From Platycnemis pennipes (Eukaryota; Arthropoda; Insecta; Odonata; Platycnemididae): a stretch of DNA of 64,000 nt. A model generated the notes under the pieces. The model ran no database searches, had not been told where the DNA came from, and saw only the letters and a list, made by a program, of their open reading frames with translations. The stretch covers positions 69,960,698 through 70,024,697 of the forward strand of contig OW121855.1 in NCBI GenBank assembly GCA_933228895.1, written 5' to 3'. Both the position numbers and the translations under genes were made by a program. Shown here one piece after another: positions 10,602-22,540 of the stretch (position 1 is the first letter of the stretch; the number at the start of each line of letters is the position of its first letter).

Positions 10602-12791
10602 TTAACCCTTCAACGCTGTCCTATGTGCAGGGCACCGACCCCTTTAAACCACCCATGGCGCCGCCGTCCTATGTGCTATGCACGGTTGTGTCACGCTATG
10701 TTTTGATATGCTTTTCAAGTACATAATTGTAAATTTTTCTAGCGCATTCATATTTTGCGTACTGATATAATAAACTATACTGTTTATTTTTAGCATATCT
10801 ACTAATTCTATAGATAATTTTTTGAAAAAATATTGCGTCTTCATTTGATGCATCTATTCTACACTTTCTCGTGAAGTAAGCAATTGACTTTCATCTCACT
10901 CTTGAAATTATAAGGAGAGAAATTTTCCATCCACTTGGGAGGATAAGGGTGAGTATATTCAGCGCATAGATAAAAATTTTATGACCTTACTGTCAACGTA
11001 AACATATCCGGTCACTGACGCCTGGTTTCTCCAAGGCCCCTTTGGGACGAGCTTCATTTCGGCTTGGAGAGACAACAAGCGATATGGATAAGGGCAGCAA
11101 GATTGACGATGTTTTCATTCTCTTTCGTTTAGCCCAGCATAGTATCTAGGGGGCCATGTGCACCATTTTACTAGCTTAGAGATGACCGCGGGACAGGGGA
11201 ACTCATTCAGACCCAAGCGCTTATGACGAAAGATTAGGGTGTCGAAGGGTCAGAGTGGAAAGGGAGCGTGGGAGAGCAGATTGTAGAGAAGAGAGTCAAG
11301 ATCTCTTTCAAGACGTGCAGCTCAGTAAACCTACCAAAGTCAGAGTCAGTCGAACCTAAGTTGCTATTCTGGAAGGAATATATTAGGAGTGTCATTTTGT
11401 TCTTACGAACATTTTAGTCATTCACTTTACACTACTTCCTCCGTAGGTGCTTCGTTCCGCAAGCTGTACGGTTCAAATCGCGGAATATTTGTGAGTGTTT
11501 GTGTTTATCAGGGTTGTTACTCATCTACCATCAATTATGGTGTGTGCAGGAGAGAAATGTTGGAAGAGTTGAGTGATGAACAGGTTGAGGACATCGTGCT
11601 TGAAAGGGAAGAGTTTTGAGTTCTGAATGCGACAGTGAGAATGACATAAACGATCACTCCGAAGTAGACGCGTTCTTATACTGTGATTTGCATGAGGTAG
11701 AGGACGAAACTTCGTAAAGATTTTGAATTCTGCTTGGAAGGACATTTCCAATTATAAAGGAAAAAGAGAAATTTTCATTGGTAATACCAGTCCACAGGGC
11801 AAAGCAAATAATTTGGAAAGCTTTGAAGATATTTTTGAAATTTTCTTTGATAACGACTTAGTAGGAATGATTGTAGAGGAAACTAATTTTTATGCAGATC
11901 AAATTAGTAAAACAAACAATAGAACATTCTCTACTGTACAACAATATGTGCCATGCCTCCATAAACCAGAGAATAAGCTTCCAAGACTAACTGAAAGGCA
12001 TTTCATAAAAAGAATACCTCCTAACCGTAATAAGGCCAGATCTCAAAGACAATGTGCAGCCTGTACCAAACACGGGAATAGGAAAGAGACTTTTTGCTGG
12101 TGCAAGCCTTGTGACACCGGACTATGCATCGATTGCTTTGACGATTACCACACCAAGGAGAATTTGTAAGGTGAAGTACTTTTACTGTATTTTTTATCAC
12201 TCAAAACATTTTCAGCACCATTTTTTCGTTCTGAATAACTTTTAGAATGGGCATATTATAAAAAAGACTCTTGCGAAAGATTTTGAATTCTGATCAGTAT
12301 TTTACGTAAGACGACGACCATTATACGAGCTCGGCTACCCAGCGGTGGCCTTAGAAGTGGTTCAAACCAACATCTGCCGCGGAGATGTTTACATTGACTT
12401 TCTTCGTCTATCAAATCATTCCATTATAGTAGTTTATATATATGTATAATGCAGTACCTCTGTAGACGTTAGTCCGTATTCTTCAAAAATGTAATTCTGG
12501 CATTTAATTTCTTTCGAGAATGTTTTATATTTGGTCCTAATAATTATTTTAATTTGAATGAATTAATAAGTGTCTAACTCCTACATTAATTAAGTTTTTT
12601 AATGTTTTTAAGCTTTATATAAAATGAATAAGATTTAGTAACCATCAATAAAAATCCCCAAATTATAGAACTATTAGTTATTGAAATATAACTCATTGAT
12701 CACAAGTCTTCATAAAGCATCAAAACATTTAAATCTCCTCCGGCGACTGGGTTAAAATCCATTTAAACATCCTCCGGGCTTGAAGGGTTAA
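10602..12791 (+). mobile_element. piggyBac-like element A, internally deleted
   Basis: The left end is ttaacccttcaacgc (TTAA 10602-10605) and the right end is its inverted counterpart, gcttgaagggttaa (TTAA 12788-12791). The TTAA duplication and CCCTTCAA inverted tip are diagnostic of the piggyBac superfamily. The inside encodes the two ends of a piggyBac transposase but lacks its catalytic middle (see 11557-12169). At 2.19 kb it is a non-autonomous deletion derivative. Confidence 0.8.
11557..12169 (+). pseudogene. piggyBac transposase, N- and C-termini only
   Basis: The acidic start MLEELSDEQVEDIVLERE begins at 11557 and is frameshifted within 70 bases. The reading frame at 11723-12169 then runs through KDISNYKGKREIFIGNTSPQ, ESFEDIFEIFFDNDL and IVEETNFYADQ, the start of the PGBD-type DDE domain. 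From there it jumps directly to LTERHFIKRIPPNRNK and a cysteine-rich C-terminal domain (CAACTKHGNRKETFCWCKP, then CDTGLCIDCFDDYH). The whole catalytic core with its Asp residues, normally several hundred residues, is missing. The C-terminal Cys-rich domain, which in piggyBac transposases binds the inverted repeats, is intact. This truncated product could not catalyse transposition. Confidence 0.75.
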
Positions 12792-12834
12792 AAGTCAGGA
12801 GCTCATGAATTCAGATTTATCTTAGTAAGTCATT

Positions 12835-13190
12835 CAGCCATACGACTAGAGTCATTGTTGCATAACCCAGAGGATTTTTGAAAGAGATATGGGAGAAAAA
12901 TCAACCACAGGAAAACATAGGTAACAAGATTTTCAAGTGGTGTTAAGGCTCAGATAAACATGAAAGCAGGAGGGCATAACTCGGAGGAGATGGAGCAACT
13001 TACATATCTATATGGTAGCATTTTTAATGAGTCGGGTTTTATTAAATACTTGCATGGGCAACACAATCATTGTGTAAGAGGTGTAAAGTAAGTAGAGATG
13101 CGAAGAAAATATTAGTCAAGTCTTTGATATTAATGGTGCTGCTTGGGGGTGAAACTTGCCCTCTTAGGAATAAGGTCAAGAACTGTACAT
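12835..13190 (+). mobile_element. LINE reverse transcriptase fragment, highly degraded
   Basis: Pieces read as KAQINMKAGGHNSEEMEQLT then YLYGSIFNES, equivalent to the Y-LGSxI segment. After an indel comes KKILVKSLILMVLLGGETC followed by PLRNKVK, equivalent to KRLxKTxIWSVxLYGxETWTLRxxDxK. It is probably a different LINE lineage from the copies at 150 and 9627, closer to that at 3175. No catalytic motif remains. Confidence 0.6.
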
Positions 13191-13242
13191 CTTATAAGCA
13201 ATCACAAGGAAAAATTCAGATCTTATACATGTATAAATTAAT

Positions 13243-13545
13243 TTATTTTATGCATGGAACTGTATACATAATTACAGCTGCCCTGACTTCTTCTCCACCT
13301 AAAATAGGTATATCAATCTCTAAATCCTCCTCCACAAATTCTAACCATGGGATATTCCCTTTCTGCATGTTGATGAGGTGCATCAACATCAGGTTGAGCA
13401 GTACTCCACAGCAGATCACTATCTTTGCTGCAACATCAGGCTTATTGTGAAGTACCCCGTCTTGAGTGCAGGCATCGCCATATACTTTTCATTGCGTCAA
13501 ACAGTCACTCGATGCAGTTCTGTGTAATGCAATGGCACATTGTAT
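13243..13545 (-). pseudogene. HARBI1-like (PIF/Harbinger) transposase, C-terminal fragment
   Basis: On the minus strand the frame reads from about 13545 down to a TAA at 13243-13245. It includes GVLHNKPDVAAKIVICCGVL followed by LNLMLMHLINMQKGN, the end of the DDE_Tnp_4 domain where the PxxxxxIxxACxVLHNxC motif lies. An in-frame stop occurs just before this block, and the upstream catalytic part is absent. The tail is acidic (FVEEDLEIDIPILGGEE). An aataaa-type word overlaps the stop on the minus strand. It abuts the LINE fragment at 12835-13190. Confidence 0.65.
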
Positions 13546-14430
13546 AATGCTCTTCTTGGGAGTTGGGTGGGGCATTTCACACTGTGGAATGATTCAAAGC
13601 ATTGATTTACAACAGTAACCCACAATGGAATAAGTTAATGTAAACCCATTGTGCACCAAATTAATTTTGTTTATTTAATATACTATACTTTATTATTCTT
13701 GGCATGTGATACACTCAAAAGCTTTTTTTCTATAATTGCATTAAAATGTTTCTGGATAGAGGGTGATACAATATGGCATCACTAGGATCTAATATTTTGG
13801 AAAATAATTCAAATATTAATGAAAATTAACTTATGTTTCATATAACAGCACTCTAAAGAATTGTTGTACAATTCTAAAAAGTTTATTGTTTGATGAGCAT
13901 GTAATAATGAAAGTGACCTTTATATACGAAGTAATCAAATCTTGTAATCTTTAAATCTTGACCCAGGAAAATATTATCCACATGATAGGAAGTTTATTTT
14001 TTTCTACAATAAATTTACTTGTTTTTGTGGAAATACTATTGCTGCTGTTTTTCTGAATATATTAAAAATCTAGGATCATAAAAGAAATGAAATTGAGAAT
14101 CCAGTATCTGAAACTAAGGATCCGGATCTGAAAATGAATGAGGCAAAATAACAATTCCACAGAGCTTTATTTAGCCATAAGATTTCAATTATCTAAAACT
14201 TCAAAAGTTCACCAACAATTATTTTAAAAGCATTTGGAAAAAATGTTTTGAAAATAAAAACATTTTATAGTGTAAAATACAGAGTAAAAAAACTCCTGAT
14301 AATACAGCATGCATTTTCACAATTATAGCAATTTATATTTAAAACTAGCCTTAAAATTGTAAACGTCACACAATTTCAGGCATGATAAAACTGCTCCAAA
14401 GTAAATAATAAGTTTGCAATTTCCACTGTT
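13546..14430. other. AT-rich spacer
   Basis: Nothing recognisable. It is very AT-rich with scattered poly-A and poly-T runs, and ends at the TTAA of the next piggyBac element. Confidence 0.5.
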
Positions 14431-15561
14431 TTAACCTTTATTGCCCATGCAGTTCCTAAAAGGACCACCTAATGTTTTGGCCAATGCCCGAGCATTCCAA
14501 GTTTCCAAGCTTTGTTTCAAATCAGCTTATTATCATTTTTGTCGCTGAGATGGGATAGATATTTTTCTCGGGCACTTGGGATGACTCTCCCACTAGGGTC
14601 AAAGCAACGTATCACACTTGCCATGTGGTGTACATCAGTCATCCCTTCTGAAATTAGTCCCTTGTTCTCGTGAATCTCTCCCCTCGGAATCTCAAATGTA
14701 AACAGTCCCGATGCCCTCTTATGCATCATTCTACCTGATTGTGATGGACGTAAACACTTCTGGGTGTCCTGAGCATTGTTGGTCTACGCATGTGGTCAGC
14801 TCTTTTCCTCGCCACATAAAAAATAGTTAAAGAAGAAACTTCTCTTGGTGATTTTCATTCCTTAGTTTCGTGCTGGGATTCTTTCTGCGCGTATATCACT
14901 GAAAATTGTGCTTTTCCTAAGGAGTGTGTATTTTTTATATTATTTTATACCATACCATGGGTCAGAACCTTGCGGAAAGGGAAATTGAGGTGTTTCTTCA
15001 AAGTGATTCAGAGGATGAGAGCCCCTAGGCTCGTGGTCTTGTCGGTGAATGGATGAGAGGCAGTCGTTTCACCTGCACTGGGAACAGGACTATTCCCTTC
15101 TACTGTTCTTCAGAGAAATTACTCATATGCTGGTGGAGGAGACTAACAGGTACTACTACAGGTACACAGGTATGTGGATTGTTTCGGTGAAGCAAGGGAC
15201 CTTCACCCAGTCCTTACGTGACCACAGACGAAATGTTTTATTTTTGCCACTCATCACTCAAATGGAATATGACTTGTGTGACACACTGAAAGATTACTGA
15301 ATGACCCTGGAACAATTTCATACACAATCTTTCAGAAATATAATGCCTCGCGACAGATTCATGCACATACTCCGATTTCTCCATTTTAGTGATAATCGCA
15401 CTCAGCCTGACAGACATGACGAAGACTACCACCGATTTTAGGGAATTGAGACCAACCAAAACCAAACGTCTCCTATGCAAAATGTTATGAACAGGGTGAA
15501 ATTTTGGCAGTGGATGAAATAATTGTTTTATACAAAGGTAGAGTTATTTTCAAACAATATA

Positions 15562-17321
15562 CAGTAAAACCCCTTATTTGCGCTTTTCTCGGGACCACTA
15601 GAAAAACGTGTAAAATGCAGGAAAATGCAAATAGCGGGAAGAGGTCAATTTTCATTTTCACATGCATACTTTAACAATATAAAGTAAATATATAAATAAG
15701 AAACACCATTAAACTGAATTAAAGCAATATTATTCATTATTTCTTTAAGTATTGAGTTGTCCTGATTTATTTTTGTACAATATATTTCTACCAATGTTTC
15801 AACCAACCCAACCAACCATTGGAGGTTGTCATATCTATAATTCCCAAACTTATGCATTAAGGACCTTTTCTCTTATGATGTAGCCATTCACAGTGATATA
15901 GGATGATCTAGAACTTAAAAACCACTTTTAAAGTTGGTATTCCTTCATACCATGATTTCTTGACTTTTATCTTTTTCGACAGGTGTCTGCTCTAGATAGC
16001 ATGTTTCGGAATCGCATCACGATTTTTCATAATTACATCCATTGTAGAGACTGGTAATCTTATATGTTTCACTATATTAGTGCAAGTTGCATTGTAAGTA
16101 TCCACAATTTTTATTTACACCTAAATTGAAAATATTCTAGTTGCTGCGAACGCTCCCACGGCGATTAGAAGATTACTAGAGGGTTTCTGTTTTTTCCCCG
16201 CGTTGGTTCATCTTTACTGCATGACAGTTTCGCCGGCATTCCAGATGGCATCTTCAGGTCCGAAGTATAGGAACTATACAGTACAAAGATATGGGAAATA
16301 TATAGAATGAAGATATAGGAAGTTTGATGGGACGTGATCTTCGGACATAAAAATGGCATCTAGAATTCCGACGAAACTGTCGTCCAGAGGGATGAACCAA
16401 CGCGGAAGAAACCCGAAAACCCTCGAGTCATCTGAAAATATTGTAATTCACATCCATTTCCCATTTCCAAGTAAATAAAATTTACGTTCCGGAGTAATTA
16501 AGGATAACAAAACAACACATGAGAATATTGAGCTACCTCGCTGGACGGCCAGCGCAAGCAGTTATCCAACGGCAAAAAATTTCTCAACTTAATAATTATA
16601 TTTATTTAATGCTGTTTTCACATGATAAAACTAGTTTCAAAAAGTTTTGTTTTGAAGTAACGTGTAGTAAAACTGTTTAATTAATGCAGCGCGATGGTTG
16701 GATGAATGTTCCCCTGTTATCGTCCACCAATTCAGTTAATGTATTTTAATCATTTCGTAATGTCTAGGTAAAAATTCATTTTCATTCTTCACAATATGAA
16801 CTTCGGTAAAGCTTAAATATAATCCTGCAGGAGTTCCTAAATTATAAATCTCATCCTATACGCATTCATTTCATAGTAGGAATATTTTCCCGGCAAAATG
16901 ATAGTGAGTGTGTACCGCGGTCGAAAATTGCGATCGCTGAAACGATCGAGAGTGATATTTCATCTTTCCGTCACTAGCTGCGCTGTGTGCTGTGCTGCTA
17001 CGCCATTAAGTTCGTGTTCTTCTGTAAAACGGAGCACATTACCGCTCTCTCTCGTTTTAGAAGTTTATATGCACGAAAGAAGTTAAAACAGTGTTTTGTA
17101 TAGACTGGTATGTATGGCTAAATGTCATAGAAGGGAATTTTGTTTTTCTTAATCTATCGCTTTCTTACCCACATCTAACGTACACAGTGGGAAAACGGAA
17201 AAGTCGTCGTGTAAATGCGGGGTTCAACATATGTTGGAGATATAGGAAATTGAATGGGACCCAATAAAAACGTAGTAAATTGTGCGAAAAATTCCGATAA
17301 CGTAAATATGAGGTTTTACTG
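15562..17321. mobile_element. Non-autonomous Tigger/pogo-like element, family with CAGTAAAACC ends, copy 1
   Basis: The left tip is cagtaaaaccccttatttgc and the right tip, inverted, is cagtaaaacctcatatttac. Both are flanked by TA (15560-15561 and 17322-17323), as in the Tc1/mariner-pogo group. Inserted between TA and TTCC of the piggyBac transposase, its removal restores the codons for FKQYIPKKHK. Inside is a long inverted pair (about 16179-16235 and 16368-16425, including gatgaaccaacgcg). No transposase was recognised. A second copy of the family lies in three pieces within 46866-62976, and shorter relics are seen near 29860-29965, 42660-42755 and 43047-43250. Confidence 0.75.
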
Positions 17322-18128
17322 TATTCCAAAAAAGCACAAATGATTCAGAGTGAAAATTTATAAAATTTGTGATTCCATCGAATATACTTATGACATGGTA
17401 GTATTCTTAGGAAGAGATAGAAAAGGCTACCATGACGATGTCCACGATCCATGCGACTGTGAAGCATCTGACAGAGAGAAAGAGTGATGAGAGTTGAAGG
17501 CGTTGGGCATAAACTTTATATGGACAATTTCTTCTCTTGTTCCTACTTGTTTTATGACCTAAAGACTAGAAATACCTTTTGTTGTTGGACAGTCAAACCT
17601 AACAAAAGGGAATGCCTAAGTATGTTGAAGGAAAAGAAAAGCTACAAAGAGGCAACTTACGTGTTAGAGTACGAGAAGATTTGACAGGCATTATGTACAG
17701 GAACAAACAAGATGCACATGAACTCACAAAATATGCACAATCCACCGGCAGATGGCAATTTCTGTGATGAACACAGGAATGGAATAAAACCCAAAAGCAT
17801 TCAGGACTATAACCGCAATATGGGTTCCATTGACAAGGGAGACAGAATGGCAAACAGTTATTCGATTAGTAGGACCTGAAAGTGGACAAAAAAATGTTTT
17901 TCCATTTGATGGACGTCACAATATTGAACTCTCACATCATTTCTAAATCCCTGACTAAAGAAGTATCCTACCGCATGTTTAGACTCATGTTAGTGTGGGA
18001 TCTTCGGGAAAAAGTAGGGAATCGGTCAGAAGCTACGCTTAGAGGAAGACCAAACCCATGCGTCACGAACATCATTAGATAAGATGCGAAAGAGATAGAG
18101 CAATGGCCTCGAAGAAAGAGCAACACGT

Positions 18129-18352
18129 TGTGACAAGGTTAAAAGAATGAAAAGAAGGAAGTGCATTTTTTGTTTTTGAAATTGTCCCGCCAATGTAATA
18201 CACATATCTGCCACCAGCGGCAGCACCTCTTGTGTAGCTTGCTAAGGTTAATAAAGCAGTCATTTGTTCCCGCCTAAAGTCGGCCATTTTTCTACGATGT
18301 CCCTCTGTAAATTATTGTAAAGTGTGTTGTTTATTAACCTTTCCCGCTAACA
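18129..18352 (+). repeat. 5' LTR of Copia element
   Basis: Starts tgtgac and ends taaca. Contains gttaataaagcag (AATAAA-type poly(A) signal near 18249) in the middle. Matches 26457-26680 over its whole length with about 7 substitutions. Confidence 0.92.
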
Positions 18353-18367
18353 GGTTATGGGCCCAGC
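18353..18367 (+). promoter_or_regulatory. Primer-binding site, initiator tRNA-Met anticodon-stem half
   Basis: ggttatgggcccagc starts at the first base after the LTR. It is complementary to the anticodon arm of initiator tRNA-Met (ctgggcccataacc). Use of a cleaved tRNA half instead of the 3' CCA end is the known copia-type priming mode. Confidence 0.8.
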
Positions 18368-18485
18368 AGGTTATTACTACACTGGTAATTTTGAGGGATA
18401 ATAACAGCGTCTTCACAGCGTAGACCTGAAATATCGTGTGAAATCCTGTGGTGTGCGCCGGCTTGGCGGGATAAAAAGACTCGAA

Positions 18486-19320
18486 ATGGCAGACAATGAT
18501 GCAGTAAGTGTGGAACTGCAACAATGTCCAAAATTAAATGGAGAGAATTACTTTACGTGGGTGATTCGCATGAGGGGGCTACTATTAAAAGCCCAGTGCT
18601 GGGATTCAGTGGAAGGGTATGTGGAAACATACGAGACGAACAGTAATGGTGAGTCAACAATGATTCCCCCATCACGAAATGAAATTCAACGAAGGAAGAA
18701 GTGCGAAGGAGTAGCAATGGGCATACTCCTAAACAACGTTGAAGATGACTTTCTGGACGACATTGCAGTTTGTGACACCCCAAGTGATGCCTGGAAAACC
18801 TTGGAGGAAATATGTACGGATTACGGTCTGTTACAACAGTTTAATGTTCCTGAGGGAATTAGCGAATGTGAGACTAGGTGACTTATCAGTCCAGAAATAC
18901 ATCGCTAAAATTGTGGAAATCCATAAAAAGGTGAGAAAATGTGGAATTGAAATAACGGATAATCTGTTGTCACTTATCTACCTAATGGGACTGCCTAAGG
19001 ATTATGAAGGTTTGATAAGAAGTATAGAAAAAGAAGAGGAACAGTTGACGACAAAGAAAGTGGAAGCCAAACTACTCCTGGAAGAGAAAAGGATTAGTGA
19101 AACGAACGGTAGCGCTAGTAGCGAAAGGAAATTACTCAAGACCGAGCAGAAGCCTACAGAATATGTGAAGTCTGCCTTTGGGAAGAAAAAGGGACAAATG
19201 AAGAAACCATCCTAGACTGAACAGGCAGGTAAACCTAACACTTGTTTCGTTTGTGGTGAGGAAGGTCATGTATCCTTTATATGCCCCATCGTTAAGAAGG
19301 CAAAGGAGGCTAGCGAATTC
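18486..19320 (+). pseudogene. Copia Gag, frameshifted
   Basis: The start MADNDAVSVELQQCPKLNGE at 18486 has the usual Copia pattern of a short acidic start followed by FxGxNYxxWxxRM (here LNGENYFTWVIRM). The UBN2/gag domain (WDSVEGY, DAWKTLEEI) runs in one frame to about 18860 and then continues in another frame (VRLGDLSVQKYIAKI, LIYLMGLPKDYE). After a TAG at 19213-19215 comes the nucleocapsid zinc knuckle CFVCGEEGHVSFIC (19243-19284), fitting C-x2-C-x4-H-x4-C. One frameshift and one stop therefore interrupt it. Gag packages element RNA in virus-like particles. Confidence 0.85.
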
Positions 19321-22300
19321 ACCAACGGGCAAGAAAAGGGTAAAGCAGCAGTGGTGACAAGGGAGTACCAACTACTGCATGTACGTACAAACAAGCAACA
19401 TGTCGACAGTAGACCCGATTACTGGTTACTAGACTGTGGTGCTTCGGACCACATGACCAGTGACAAGTCCCTGTTCATTGACCTTTAAGAAATGTCCGGA
19501 GAGGTGGTTGTAGGAAATGGATCACCATTGCATATTCTTGGCAAGGGAAACATTCTGCTGAGGGTATCGGAAGAGTGTGGAAATTTTGATCTAGAGATAA
19601 GAGATGTATTATACATCCCAGAACTACAAGATAACCTTCTGTCACTAGGTGTCCTAGAAGAGAAAGGGATGACCTTCACACTGAATAATGGGGTTGGGAC
19701 CATATTCAATTGTGAGAGGGCTATTTTGAAGACATTCCGTGTTGGCCATCTCTATTACATTTCCACGTTAAATGGGACTGGAATAGCTGACCTTCGTCAA
19801 AGCCTTGAAGAGAGAAAAAGGCGTGTAAATAAAGTGTCTTTCGCTACATGGCATGAACGACTTGGCCACCCCCATGACGGCATCATGAAGAAAATTGGAC
19901 CACTAAAGAGTGGAAGAATGGATGATGGAAGCGTCGACTGTGAGACCTGTATAGTAGGGAAGATGAAGAGGATCCCTTTCTCTAAAGAAAATACAAGCCG
20001 AACTTCAAGAATTCTCCAGAGGGTCCACTCGGATGTTGTCGGGCCGATCCAGCCAGAGACTTGTGGTGGGTGCAGATACTTTATAACTTTCATTGACGAC
20101 TTTTCTAGATGGGCTATTGTATCATTGATGAAAAATAAGAGTGAAGCATTTGTCCTCTTCCAAGAGTATCAGAGACAAATGGAGTTACAAACTGGTGAGA
20201 GGATATTGGAGTTTCAGAGTGACAATGGGGGAGAATACAAAATCAAGAGAGTTCGACAACTACCTAAAGGAAAAAGGGATAGTCAGGAGACTATCAGCTC
20301 CCTACTCACCCCAACAAAATGGGCAAGCTGAGCTATACAACCAGTCTATAATGAATATTGTGAGATGTTTCCTGCTGAGAGCAAACTTGCCAAAGAAGTT
20401 TTGGGGTGAAGCCCTTAAGGCGGCCTCCTATGTTAAGAATAGGTGCCCAATGTCATCCTTGAATTTCAGGGCACCCATTGAGTTGTGGAAATGAAGAGAC
20501 TAATGTTTGGAAGACCTCAATCACCTGAGAGTCTTTGGTTGCAGAGCATATGCCTGGGATGCAGATGGAAAGTTGAACAGGCGTGCGGTGAAATGTGTAA
20601 TGCTGGGCTACCAAGAGCAAACCAAGGCATATCAGCTGTGGGACACTGAGAGGAGAACCGTTATGACTAGTAGAGATGTCATATTCAATGAACATGTATT
20701 CCCTAGCCTTGAGGGTGGAAGCAGAGAAGAAGATGACGACATCGTCACATGGAAATTATGGGATCCAGACTCATCCCAGGGTCAGCCAGGAGAGGATCCT
20801 GGGCCATCCCAGGACCAGCCAGGAGAGGATTCAGGCCCACCCCAGGGCCAGCCAGGAGAGGTTCTGGACCCGGCGCAGTGGCTCGATCAGGAGTGCGGAG
20901 GACCACAAGACCCAGGGTTCCACGTAAACCATGCATCTGTTGCAATTTAGTATCTTGTATTTCAGTCAATTGTGAGGGCATAAATGAACCAAATTGTGTA
21001 GAAGAGGCACTTGCAGGCCCACATAGTGAATCTGGAGAGGTGCCATGAGGGTTGAAATACAAAATCTGGAGGGGCAAGGTACTTGGGAGATAGTAAAAAG
21101 GCCTGCTAACCAAAATGTAATTGGCTGTAAGTGGGTACTGGCAGTTAAGAGGGACAGTAGTGGGAATTTTGTAAAATGTAAGGCCAGATTGGTTGCCCAA
21201 GGTTTTCGCCAAATTTATGGTTTGGATTATTCAGAAACATATAGTCCTGTGGTATCAAAGAAGAGTCTTAGAATTTTACTTGCATCAGCAGTGAAATTAA
21301 ATTATGATGTACACCATATTGATGTTGTAGGGGCGTACTTGAATAGCACCTTACAGGAACGGGTGTTCATGGAGATACCAAAAATGTATGATGACCCAGT
21401 GTACTCAAATGCAAAGGACTGTGCGTTGATGCTACATAAGAGTATTTACGGACTAAAACAGTCCGGTAAAAATTGGTATGACTATATTTGTAATGTGTTA
21501 TCAGTTGCAGGTTATGTACAATGCAAGGGTGAACCATGTGTATTCATAAAGAGAAATTTGTTTATTGCACTGTACGTAGATGACATGCTACTCATTGGTA
21601 CAAATGACGAAGTTGTAAAATTTAAGGAATTTCTTGCAGGGCATGTTGAAACCAAAGATCTAGGTGAAGTATCCTACTTGCTTTCAATAAAAATTCAGAG
21701 AACTTCCAGGGACACCTTTAGATTAAGCCAAGGCAGATATATAGAGAAGTGCTGAAACAATTTAACATGGCAGATTGTAAGGGTGCAAATTCCCTGTTGG
21801 ATCCCGGTGCTATGAAGGTTGAACGTGATCGAAGTAAGAGTTTTAATCAAATGGTTTACCGGAAAGCCATAGGTTGTTTGCTTTATATAAGTGGTTGCAC
21901 TCACCCAGATATAGCGAATGCGGTTTGCCTACTAAGCCAGTTTTGTAAGTCACCATGTAAGGATGATTGGAACACTCTCACCCATGTTCTTAGGTATCTG
22001 AAGAAGACTAAACATTATTCATTGTGTTTATCAAAGGCTGACAAACCTATTGTGTTTTACTCTGATTCAAATTGGTGTGAAAATAAGGCAGATGGGAGAT
22101 CTGTTACTGGTTACTGTGTGCAAATGTCAGGTGGTATTGTGGAGTGGCAGTCAAGAAAACAAAGACATGAGGCTTCATCAACTACTCACGCAGAGTACAT
22201 TGCATTGTATGAGTGTGTGACAGAGTTAATTTGGCTCAAATCCTTTTTGAATGAACTTGGTCAAGGTGGATTTATACCAGAGCCGTGTCTTGTCAAATGT

Positions 22301-22540
22301 GATAATCAAGGGGTACCTACTTCAAATTGCAAATTCCTATGCAGTGAATGATAGAAGTAGGCACTTTGTTGTCAAGTATCATCTAATTAGAGAGATGGTG
22401 AGAGAGAATCTGTTACAGATTGACTATGTACCATCAAAGGAAAATATTGATGATATATTCACAAAACCCCTTCCTGGTCCACAAACAGCCAAGATTGTGA
22501 ATTTGATGGGTTTACAAACCCTACATGAGCCTAATAATTG
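19321..22540 (+). pseudogene. Copia Pol polyprotein (protease, integrase, reverse transcriptase, RNase H), broken
   Basis: Domains follow Copia order. The protease core is LLDCGASDHMT (about 19428-19460), with Cys where most Copia proteases have Ser in D-S-G, followed by a stop at 19486. Integrase shows WHERLGHPHDG and DCETCIVGK (HHCC), then HSDVVGP, FQSDNGGEY and NGQAELYN for D, D and E. A frameshift falls at about 20240-20250 and a stop near 20494. The reverse transcriptase has GCKWVLAVKRDSSG, KARLVAQGF and YVDDML (from 21573). The 21755-region frameshift precedes RNase H (YSDSNW, HAEYIALYE, KCDNQG), which shifts again near 22320. A PxQGQPGED repeat lies after integrase. Confidence 0.9.
20772..20868 (+). 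repeat. In-frame tandem repeat after the Copia integrase
   Basis: Three consecutive units of about 33 bases encode SQGQPGEDPGP, SQDQPGEDSGP and PQGQPGEVLDP. It falls in the variable linker between integrase and reverse transcriptase, where Copia proteins are poorly conserved. The similar minus-strand frame is a mirror of this repeat. Confidence 0.75.

Noticed and set aside
20745..21212. 155-codon minus-strand frame across the Copia linker
   Set aside because: Shadow of the QPGED repeat on the opposite strand of pol.
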